Shown here: positions 1 to 9,938 of the stretch, one piece after another
Position numbering within the stretch: the first letter of the stretch is position 1
How the letters are laid out: every line of letters begins with the position of its first letter
Assembly: GCA_930367205.1 (NCBI GenBank)
Contig: OV884011.1
Span: forward strand, 44,901,754 to 44,965,753
Source: Acanthosoma haemorrhoidale
Taxonomy: Eukaryota; Arthropoda; Insecta; Hemiptera; Acanthosomatidae
Length of the DNA: 64,000 nucleotides
Direction: 5' to 3'
Notes under the pieces: generated by a model
What the model was told of the DNA's origin: nothing
Seen by the model: only the letters and a program-made list of their open reading frames with translations
The model's database searches: none
Program-made: the position numbers and the translations under genes

Positions 1-444
1 CTTCGTTATCATTTCATTAGTACCATGAAAGGACTCACGCAGTCTCAAATTTTATCAAAAATGGACGTTAGTAAAACATATTCACATCAACACCAGGCCT
101 CTTTTTTTATGATGCACTCTGGCAGGGTATAACTTCACAGACATTGTTATGCAGGTCGGTGGAAGAAGCCATATACTGCGTGTGCTCAAGCTAGGTCTTA
201 GTGTAATAAGTATTTTATTGAAAGAACATAGCTGCTTATTATAGATATAGGATTGACCTTTAAACAAGTTAAATAAAATGTAAATTCTTTTGCATTGTTA
301 GTACAATTACATTATGGTTCATAATTACACATACGATTAGACTAAATACTAAATCAAGTACTTTGCCAACTGAGCAAACTACGGATTAGAATCCCCGGCC
401 TTGCATATCTTTGTTATATATTTAATAGATTAGATTGTTTAAGA
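1..444. other. Unassigned AT-rich flank
   Basis: No open frame of coding character and no recognised repeat. The stretch ends at the left target-site duplication of the Jockey element. Confidence 0.4.
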
Positions 445-766
445 GATGATATATTAATCCTTTATTGTGCTAAAATTACAATCTGCCTTTTATAAGGCAA
501 TAAGTAATTAAGATAAATGCTCTCATTCATACCATATTTACAGTTCATCATTCACTCGCTCATTCATACAATATTTACAGACAGCCCAGAGACCCCCCAA
601 ATCCACCGCGAAGAGAAAGCGGAGTCTTGGGAAGTCCCCCACGCTCCTCCGTCAGCCGCGTCACCGGATACTAGCCAGTGGAGGCTGACCAAGAGCGCGA
701 GAGTCACAGACGCTCAGGACATGATTGGAGAAACTGGCCATTGCCAGGACTCCCACTGTCACGCGT

Positions 767-3456
767 TTATAGCAGGTCACGAGGCCACTGCCGTTTCAGT
801 CTCCGAGGAGGATTATAGGGATGAGTGGCGCAGTGCAATGACTGTGCTACAGGATTAGGGTGGTTGGAAAGGCTACTGTGGAATTTCATAAACTTGGAAG
901 GGATGAGTTCTAGAATGTAGGGTATGTTAAGGTCGTAATGAAGGGTTTTGTTGCTGACATAATAAGGGGCATTTACTATTGTTCTCAGGACTTTTGATTG
1001 AAAGGATTGGATACGCTTGATGTTCGACTTTTTTGCTGTCCCCCATAGCTCTATTCCGTATGTCCAGATTGGTTTAAGTATAACTTTGTAGATTAGTAGT
1101 TTATTTTCTATTGAGAGATGGGATGTCCTTTGAAGTAGTCTGTACAGTTGTCCAAAGCGTCTGTTTAGTTCTTGTCTTTTTAGTCTCGTATGTGGGTTCC
1201 AGGTCAGTCGTTTGTCAAGATGGAAGCCTAAGTACCGTACTGTCTCGGATACAGGGAGAGGAATAGAATTAAAATAAACTAGTGGACAAGACTTGCGACA
1301 AAGGGTGAAGGTAATGTGGGAGCATTTTGCTTCATTAACTTTGATCCGCCATTGATTGCACCAATACTCGATCTCGTCAAGGTGTTTTTGAAGGTTATGG
1401 GATGCTATGTCGGGGTCTGGGTGGGATGACAAGACTGCAGTGTCATCTGCAAATGTGGCCAAGAAGGTATTGGGAGTAGAGGGGACATCAGAGGTGTATA
1501 GGTTATAGAGGATGGGGCCCAGGACACTGCCCTGTGGAACTCCTGCACTTATGGGATAGTAGTTAGAGTATTCTAAACCACAGCGGACTTGGAAGAAGCG
1601 GTTTGAAAGGTAGGACTGTAGGATTAGGAAAAGGGTCTGTGGTAAATATCTTTTGAGCTTGTAGAGCAAACCTGCGTGCCAAACCCTGTCAAAAGCTTGA
1701 GCTATATCGAGAAAGGCAGCAGTGCAATACTGTTTGGTTTCAAGGGCTGAGGAGATGTGATCAACAACGCGAAGGCCTTGTTGAGCAGTGGAATGTCGTT
1801 GGCGGAAACCAAACTGGTGTGTGGGAAAAAGGTTTTTGGATTCAACAATTGGAAGTAGACGTTTTAGTAGGAGTTTCTCAAATATTTTTGAGAGGATAGG
1901 GAGTAGGCTAATTGGACGGTAAGATGAGGCTTCATTGGGTGGTTTACCGGGTTTGGCGAATAGGACAATAATGGAATGTTTCCAGAGTAGAGGAAAGTGC
2001 GTCGTTCGGATAATGCAATTGTATATATAGGTTAAAAAGATTATGGCTTTAGGAGGAAGCTGTTTGAGAATTTGAGGAGTAAGGAGATCATATCCAGGGG
2101 ATTTTCGGTAAGGTAAGTTTTTCAGAAGGTATTTGACCTCAGAGGGATTAACGGCTTTTGGTGGAAGAGAGAGAGGAATAGGTGAAGTGAGGAAATCTTC
2201 CACAGTTGTGCTGTGAGTATGGCTTTGATGAGAAAGGTGAGGTGTGAAAGTATGGGTAAGATGCAGAGCAAATTCCTCCGACCTATCCCCATCCGAAGCC
2301 GCCCAGGACCCATCATCACGACGGAGTGGACGTGAAACAGGTTGATACTTTAGGATTTTTTTGGTTACATTCCACAACGAGTTATCCCTGGTAGACAGAG
2401 AGGAGAGGTAGGAATTGAAAGAATCGGAACGGAAGGATGCCAATCGCCGCTTTACCAATCGGCAGTACTGATTGTACGAGCGGCGATCAGCAGGATGTCG
2501 GGATCTTTGCCACACTGTTCTGGAGCGGCGTTTGGATTGGATTAGGTCTTTGAGATGCTGAGGTAAACGATTATGATTATGGATTTTTGGGTGACGATGG
2601 GGTGACGATGCCTCCCAAGCCGACCTCTGGACCAGAGTAGTGAAAGAATGCACTGCATCGTCTAGGTCTTGGAATGTTTTCAGGGACAATTTGAGGTTTA
2701 CGGACTCCGTAAGAAGCTGGCGGAAGTGGTCCCAGTCAACTGGGCCCCTAATAAATGAAGGAGGAGGCAGTTTGTGAATTGTCTTAGGGAAATGGTTAAT
2801 AATAAAGGACTATGATCAGAGGAGAGGTCATCGAGGCGCGTGAGTGAATAGTTAAGTGTTCCTAAATTATTGTAAAAAAAGAAGTCAAGGAGATCAGGAT
2901 TTCGGTTGAGATCAGATGGCCAATAGGTGGCTGTGTCAGGAGTGATAGTGGAGCAATGTTTCCGTGTGAGTGCAGACAGCAAAGCACGTCCTCGTGTATT
3001 AGTGGATCTTGACCCCCAGTGTTGGTGCTTCGCATTAAAGTCCCCACCCACAAGGAAACGATGTCCTATGGAGTCTAGAAAGGAGATGAATTGGGAGTCG
3101 GAAATGGATTTATTGGGAGGGCAGTACACTGATGCTAGTGTAAGGGGAAAAGTGAAGGTGGTGATTGACACTGCAGTGGATTGAAGGAAATCATGTGCCA
3201 CCAGAGGAACTATGTGGTGGGATATGGAGTTATGGACAATGACAGCGGTACCTGCATGAGCTGTTCCATCTGGGTGATCAGTTCGATAAGTCTTGTACTG
3301 TCGAACAGTAAATGGTCGTTTACTCGTTAGTCTTGTTTCAGTAATGAGAGCTACGTCGATGTTTTTGTCGTGGAGTAGTGCTGTCAGTTCGTTAGTGTGG
3401 GTGCGAACACCATTCGCATTCCAAAGGAGAATGGATAAGGAGTCGGAAGGATCCAC
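767..3456 (-). pseudogene. Jockey ORF2: endonuclease plus reverse transcriptase, one frameshift
   Basis: ORF2 encodes the protein that nicks the target and copies element RNA at the site. The N-terminal endonuclease (3456 to about 2790) shows LLWNANG at the start, ALITETRL, VGGDFNAKH and SSDHSPLLL, the order expected for APE-type endonucleases. The reverse transcriptase (about 2690 to 767) shows YRPISLLPILSKIFEKLL, GFRQRHST, FLDIAQAFDRVW, GVPQGSVLGPILYN and the catalytic FADD box. No RNase H follows, which fits the Jockey clade. Compared with the copy at 40.4 kb, one base is missing near 2781. This shifts the endonuclease frame into a short false tail and separates it from the RT frame, so the copy is not coding-competent as read. 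Confidence 0.9.
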
Positions 3457-3794
3457 TTATGGATTTTGTTTAACGGGGATAAGGTAGGAGACAAGATTTG
3501 TAAGAAGGGAAATGAGAGGGGTAATTAGGGTTCTGAACTCTGTAAGGAATGAGGTTAATAGGCTAGTAAGATCCGAAGAACTTGAAGGTGGAGGAATATG
3601 CGAGATGTGTGGTTGAGGATGGGATTGAGCTTGAGGGTTAACGGGATGAATGGAATGCTGGGAAAGGTGATCTTGTGGACAGGGAGTGGGCGGTGCTTGT
3701 GACTGCTCTCTGTTACAAACGGCATCGGCAAAAGAGACAAAAGGCCTCAAATTTCTGGCTGGGCCGCTTCTTGCTGCAAGTTTTTTCTCTTCTG
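3457..3794 (-). pseudogene. Jockey ORF1 (gag-like), C-terminal part
   Basis: This is the downstream remainder of the RNA-binding ORF1 protein. The frame is open from the 5' truncation near 3794 through the motif RPFVSFADAV (typical of the region after the zinc knuckles in Jockey gag) to a Leu/Ser/Thr-rich tail ending in VKQNP. The stop lies immediately before the ORF2 start at 3456, as in tandem Jockey reading frames. The N-terminal half and zinc knuckles are absent because the element is 5'-truncated. Confidence 0.75.
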
Positions 3795-4197
3795 GCTGTC
3801 GACGATGATATATTAATTATATTCTTGTTCATTTCTCAGTAAAATATGCCTTTTAAATTTTAGATCGATTGAACTATTTTCATTAACACAAACGTAGAAC
3901 ATAAATACATACGAAAGACAATTGCTTTGTACTGAGAGTGTATAGCCTCTCCCTGCAAGCTTGGCAATTAAGTTATTGTGATTGATTGGTAGTTCTTAGA
4001 ATTGGACAAAAGTAAAAAAGGTACAGATTTATAAATCACTAATAATAAATTCACTATGTGAGCTTACTTGAACTGGTTTTGTGAAATATTTATCGCAGGA
4101 CATTTCTAAAGGTTGACACATTTGTTCAAATATCATATTTAAATATGGAAATAAATGATTAGACAGATGTTCTATATTCAGATTTGAAGTAGATGGT

Positions 4198-5251
4198 TGT
4201 CGGGTCGTGGGGGGTGCCTAGTTACCCTAGCCCTGGTGACGAAGTGAGGGTTGATTAGGCTATGACCTGGACAATCGTTTCATGACGGTCTTACTATCTG
4301 ACTCCATATTTGATGGGCATGTGCCCCGACAAAGCACTATGTTCAGGAGAAGAGGCACAGGGTAGGTTTATAGGTAGATTATGTTGTCTTGGAATGACCA
4401 CGAATTCACACTAGATGTCTAAGGGTAGGCGAAAAACGTCCAGATTCCAAAGGCGAGTGTGAACCGGAGAGAAGCAGACTGGATTGTCGCGGGAGACGCT
4501 ACTAGGTAAGTTTGCAGGGCCACGGAAACCGTTGTCCGCGAGGGAGAGGTCTCCCCCAAGGAGCTGCTAGTTTTAGCGAGGTTGAGGCAGAGAATACCAC
4601 TAGGAGAGTGTGGGGTCTGACGAGGCCAGACTAAAACATACAGAGGCTAGGAGAGAGAGATCCAGAGGTTTTCATAAATGAGAAGGCCAAATCTTGAAAC
4701 ATCAGTGCAGCTGCAGGTCCACCCGTCCAAGAGCCGTTGTTAGAATGATTTACAGGACAAAACCCGGCTCTATTTATAGTCAGTAGTGGCTGTCAGTAGC
4801 CAATTATCTGGGGTATTATTCTGACCAACCATACCAGGGTTGCGATGACGCTTTGTTCTAGGCCAAGTTCTTGAACATCAGTGCAGCCGCAAGTCATCAG
4901 TTAGCTAGTCGTCGGGAGAATGATTTACAGGCCCAAACTGCGGGTCTTATATACCCAGCTGGCTTCGTAAGTAGCCAATCATCTCCGGTTTTATTGTACC
5001 CAATGCCAGCTCAGTATGCGGTGCCTCTTTGTTCTTGGCAGCCCTAGGCCTGGGTTGCTTTACTACCTGCTGCGGGTAGCGGGTGACCCAGCTCCTATAA
5101 CTAATTGACTTGCAGCTGCGTCTTTATTGTTTACAACATTTACAATGATTTATGGTTTGGTAATGTTATTTACATTTGTTTTAAATTAATTCACAATATA
5201 TATAAAATAGAGTATAGGGTGATTTATCTTATGTAGTTAGCGGTCGCTACA
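4198..5251 (-). mobile_element. Solo LTR (subfamily A), directly upstream of the first secreted-protein gene
   Basis: On the minus strand it begins TGTAGCGACCGC at 5251 and ends GACCCGACA at 4198, so it has the TG...CA ends of an LTR. Flanking 5-mers ATGGT (4193-4197) and ATTGT (5252-5256) differ at one base and could be an aged target duplication. The 3' half matches the LTRs at 13.5, 21.4 and 56.2 kb. Two minus-strand TATA boxes sit in tandemly duplicated segments (about 4684-4860 and 4861-5035). No internal retroelement coding is next to it, so it is a solo LTR. Confidence 0.8.
5201..5207 (+). promoter_or_regulatory. Candidate TATA box for the first gene, inside the LTR
   Basis: TATAAAA lies in the run ATATATATAAAATAG, within the U3-end sequence of the solo LTR but reading on the plus strand. 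A start site about 30 bp downstream would give a leader of about 65 nt before the ATG at 5298. A minimal ATG-TAG pair at 5231 could lie at its 5' end. An alternative is an upstream 5'UTR exon joined at the acceptor-like TTTTTCAG near 5264. Confidence 0.35.
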
Positions 5252-5297
5252 ATTGTATTTTTCAGGAAGAAGAAAGGATAGGTGTGGACAATTCGTC

Positions 5298-6508
5298 ATG
5301 ATCATTATGGAAATGTTACCTCCAACTTTAAGCTTGGTAATATTGCTGGGAAGTGCTCCATCTATTTTTTGTTATTCTAGCACTACAGAGAAGCTGGGTA
5401 ATTATAATCAGATTTTGTTTAACGGTAGATATACCAAATATTCAAGAAATAACCAATGTTGTTTAGCTAAGTTAAATCTGAAATAGTTTCAAATAATGCA
5501 ATCCATTGTTTTTTGTCATTTCTAGACCTCTCCATATTTGATGAGTGGCTTCCAAGCACCAAGCAACCGGCCTTGAATTCGCCATCTCTTCGTCCAGTTG
5601 CCCAACATGAAACGACTCCTTTCGCAGAGTACTCTCGATCATTATCACCTTTTCGTAGAAGCGATACCTCTTCGTACCCATCCTCTCTACCACTACCTCA
5701 TGGGCTCGGTCATCTGCCTTCCTATCCACTGATGCCATCAAACCAAGGTTTATCTGCTCCCTCGGCTCCTTTCTTTAGTCACAGCTATCTCAGTTCCTCT
5801 CCAGATTGGCCTGCACCAGCGCTTGTCTCTCACTCCCCCCAACAAGGTCAAAGAGCAAACCAATTTCCAGCAGCGAACGGTCAGCCGGCTTCATTTTATT
5901 CCCTTTTACCGCCTGTTTCATTATCTCCTCTTCCATCGTACCAGAGTAATTCTTATAATCCGTCGAATCCATTCATTTCCAATGTTCCACAATCTGTCCT
6001 TCCAGTGCAAGGACTACAACCACTTGATTCAATGGAAGCGAACCATTTAACACCGCCAAACGACTATGGAGCTTTAAATCCGGTTGCCTCATTTTCATTA
6101 AGAAGTAACGATCCGTATGTTTATTCACAGCCAGTAACTTCGTCTGTATCCTACTCACCTCCAGGTCAAATTGTAGCCTCCTTTATCCGCACGTATGATC
6201 TGCCCCTAGTTCCTCTGGTTCCACCTTCATTGTTACCGGTGGTTGATGGTTCATCGCCTGTTAATTATTTCCATCCCCAGTCTCCCGATGACTCTACAGC
6301 TGCTAGATCGTTTGCTTCATTTTCTATGCAACCTAACGCTCCTACCATACCTTCATTTGGGTTTCCCATAATTTCCAATCCTTACAATCCTTTTTCCATG
6401 ACGTATCATGGGTCACGTGCAACTTTTACCAATAATCTACCCTCTTCATTTTCCAACTATCAACGGAATCCAAGAATCAATAACCACCCAATTTATTACC
6501 ACAAGTGA
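5298..6508 (+). CDS. Secreted Pro/Ser/Asn/Tyr-rich low-complexity protein (two exons, 360 aa)
   Basis: Exon 1 is 5298-5397 and exon 2 is 5526-6508. The 128-bp intron is GT-AG and splits a codon after its first base (phase 1), giving an Asp at the joint (KL-D-LSIFDEW). Exon 1 gives a hydrophobic N-terminus (LSLVILLGSAPSIFC) of signal-peptide type. The mature chain has almost no Lys and many Pro, Ser, Asn and Tyr. It carries a loose repeat: ASFSLRSNDP near residue 220 and ASFSMQPNAP near 297. It ends INNHPIYYHK. ATTAAA at 6536-6541 is a likely polyadenylation signal. No known domain was recognised. I infer an extracellular structural or matrix protein because it shares the exon plan of the four genes downstream. 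The ATG at 5298 was chosen because upstream in-frame codons reach into the LTR without another ATG; ATGs three and five codons on are also possible. Confidence 0.8.
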
Positions 6509-6541
6509 AAATATCAATGTAGTGCCAGTGACTTTATTAAA

Positions 6542-9500
6542 TTACTTGGGAAGGTAATATTATATATATACGTTTATTTATTTATAGATGTACCTGTATA
6601 CTAATTTTAATATTCAAATTTAAATATAATTAATAAAATACCTAACAAAACTATTGGATTTATATCACCTGTATCCCCAACAGAAAGAACAATCGGCTCA
6701 GATGTAATATTTAAGCTATCCGAAGTACAATTCACACACACAGCTGCATCTTTTTTTTTTGTTGCGAATATGACCAGCTGTGTAATCAAACACTGTTGTT
6801 AGTTAGTCAGAGGACAAACACAGTGACCTAAATTTACACCAGTGACCGTGAATTGACAAATGTGACAGAAAATCCAAGTCTAAGTTTGTGTTTCTTGTAT
6901 GGATTACCACATCTTCGCTATGATATATAACTCTTAAATTATTTGTTATATAGACCTAGTTTCCTGCTATCCTTTGAAACTTAACTTGAGTTTTGTAAAT
7001 AAACTTAATTATTTCATAATATTCCCCCAATTCTTTAAAAATTTTCTTCTTACGAATTAATATATAAAAATATAGCCTGTAACCATATTCTAGTTCACTC
7101 TCCTCCTCTTGGACCTCCTCTTTTGTATCGGTCCCTTCTACCTCTTCTTCCCTCTCCTACCTGTGAAATTCTCCCCATATTTTTTCAGGTGAGCAGAATA
7201 AAGCCATCTGAAAACATTATGAATGAAAATGTTAAGTAGTAAGATGTAATTGTTACTACAATAAAGCACTCATATATCATAATGTATTGAAATAGTTTAA
7301 ATAAATGAATAATTTACAATTAAATATCATTTTAAAATATTTTATCTTTACATAGTGTAAAATTTTAGTAATCACATTATTTATGCTAATATTTATTAAG
7401 AATTATAATAGAAATAAACGCTTACCTCAGAAAAAAAAAGATAAACTCAAAGGTGTGACGGTCCAATATTGTCCTTTAATCTCACAGCGACCAAATGGTG
7501 GCAGGAACAAAGTTTAAAACACACTGAGGTAGAGTTGAAGAAAGGATCGGAAGGTACTGCAAATGTAAATAAAGAAACGTTGAAGCATGCTTGGACAAAA
7601 ATGACCCCGCACGCCCAGTTAAGGGTTAATGAGAGTATTTGTTACTTTCACGTTACATAGCCGTCTTTTACATCCCACCTCTCCCAGCATCTGACATTGT
7701 AAGGTACCTCATCTACCACATCGACTAACTTGGAACCCACACATGAGACCCAAATGACGAGAGCTAAATTGCTGTTTTGGACTACTATATAGACTTCTTA
7801 ACAGAAAATCTCACTTTTCAATGGAAATAAAAATATTGAGGCATAAGCCACCCTAAAATCACTACATACATGTGAATTCTGTGTTTCTCATTAAAATTCC
7901 TTAGAACCATAGTCAATGCTTTCTTCTATGTCACTAATAATAACCTCTATACCATCGTGTATTTGCTATCTAGTGCTAGTTTCTGACATTCCCTCTAAAT
8001 TTTAAAGGCCCTTGAAAAAGAACCCAAACATCCAAATCCCATAGCTAGGTAGCTATCTAGTCCTTATATTTACTTTAACCAACTGGGATTCTGGGGGCAT
8101 TTTTTTTTTAGTTTGGAGGGTTTACAGTTCTGGTGTTTTCTCTGTCACCACTAATACAATGTACCAGGATGTGGCAGGAAGGTTATTGTGGTGTTTCTCC
8201 CAAATTCTTGCTTAATCTTCCTTTGCTGAATCTTTCAGGGGAATTATTGAATGTATGCACATTGTAAATACATCATGAATGAATTAGTAAATGCAATATT
8301 TCAAATATGACATCAATGAGGTCATTTATCACAATTATTCATTGCCGTATCAGGGCAGATTTTAATGTTTTTTCAAGCAAAACAAAAATGTTTTAATTAG
8401 AGGCACTTTGGCATCGATCAATTAAATAATATCTTTTTGAATCAAACAATAAAATGAGACAAGATCACATAGCTATTACAGTTAGTTTTATAATTCAAAT
8501 ACTATCTATCTTATAATATATATTACTTAATTTGTTTACATTAATATAACCATACAAAGAATCAACCTCTTCTTAGCTATATAATAGGCGATAACAAATT
8601 GAGCAATAAATAAATATTTGTGAGATTTATTAATATAATTGTGATAAAATCTACACCAAGACCAATGTCGATAGCAGTCAACATGTGTTAACTGGACACA
8701 AATTAGAATATTAACAGTAAACATAAAGTAAAGACAATATGAATAATAAACTAACGACTAGTCTACAGTCTAATACCTCACCTACTGTACATAATTAATG
8801 AGGCAGGAAGTTTGCCTATGGCATATGTAATTATAGAGTGTGATTCACTATTTAAACACTATCAAAATGTGACAATATCTGATGTTGTCTATTGGAAGAA
8901 ATTCCTGGGGAACTTACAATGCATTATAAATATTAAGTTTTGTTGGAACGGTTTTACAATTACTTATATTAAAATGGAAATACGCAGTAAAAACATGAAA
9001 TCATCTAAGTTTTGAAAATATGTAAAGAATATTGAATACATGCTGGGGTGTGCCACAATTCATCATGTCTTCGTTAAAATCAATTATCCCTTGAGTCCGA
9101 AGATTCGGAATGTGAAGTGTAAAAAGACTCTCCTCTATTTAAGGGAGAAAAGCTAACATGCCTCCCATAATACCGTTTTTATGTTATTTTTTTTTTAGAA
9201 CTTGTTAAACAACGTTACGATGAACTAGTATCATCAGTAGTACAGGGATTACACATAACTGTTAATTATCATTGACAAGTTAATTTTGTACTGCCAAATT
9301 ATTAGCTATCGATAGCGCCTTAGGTCTGTAAACATAAAACATACTTGCTGTAGAAGTATATCTAGAGGTCAGTCTTTGATGTGTGGTGGAACTGAAATGG
9401 TGCACTGGTACATATTGCTTTGCACTACATAGACTATGCACTATGTAATAGCTAATATAAATAATGGTTAACACCAGAAAAATGTTGAATCACTCAAGGC

Positions 9501-9885
9501 TTCTAAGTATCATCAGTATAAAAAATTTTTTTACAATACACCTCAGATTTAAAGGGATGATTCCATTTCTCGGATCTACATTTGAAAAAGTCTACATATG
9601 CTGGGAATTGAACCTTCTTTAAAACAAATAAAATCTAGCAAATAAAAAACCTTCCATCTTTTGTTTTCTGAACATTTCTACTATGTTACTCGGAATTTAA
9701 TCTAAAAATCAACATATCCATTGGGTAGGGAGAAACAATAGCGGTATTAACTAAAATTTGAATTGATTTATCGAAGAAATCAATTAAGTCGAAACTGACA
9801 GCGACCAGAGCAGAAATCCAGCTGAACAAATAAAGCAAGTTATAAGTAGTCAACAGGTGTCAGAATCCTTGTAATTACCATACAG
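6542..9885. other. Intergenic AT-rich region
   Basis: No supported gene. At 7098-7165 there is a pyrimidine-rich stretch that reads as Pro/Leu-rich on plus (PPLGPPLLYRSL) and Arg/Gly-rich on minus (GRRGRRDRYKRGGPRGGE then stop). Either could be a scrap of a low-complexity secreted-protein exon, but neither has a fitting phase-1 acceptor. The rest is AT-rich with short homopolymer runs. Confidence 0.4.
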
Positions 9886-9894
9886 TATATAAAA
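9886..9894 (+). promoter_or_regulatory. TATA box of the Ala-rich repeat gene
   Basis: TATATAAAA lies 53 bp before the ATG at 9939. Spacing predicts transcription start near 9915 and a short leader of about 25 nt. Confidence 0.7.
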
Positions 9895-9938
9895 AGGGAA
9901 CAGTTCAATCTTGGTTATGGTCAAAAAGAAGGTCCAAC

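Larger units (their letters stand above)
445..3817 (-). mobile_element. Jockey-clade non-LTR retrotransposon, 5'-truncated, nearly intact
   Basis: A minus-strand element occupies about 459-3803. It is flanked by identical 14-bp direct repeats (GATGATATATTAAT) at 445-458 and 3804-3817, which is a target-site duplication. In element order it holds the C-terminal end of ORF1, then an ORF2 with an AP-endonuclease-like domain and a reverse transcriptase. The 3' end carries an AATAAA-like tail. The 5' end is cut inside ORF1, as expected from incomplete reverse transcription. The clear duplication and single major frameshift suggest a fairly recent insertion. Confidence 0.92.

Noticed and set aside
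7098..7200. Possible terminal exon of a Gly/Arg-rich gene on the minus strand
   Set aside because: Only a phase-0 joint would keep the frame open, unlike the five genes, and no signal exon was found.
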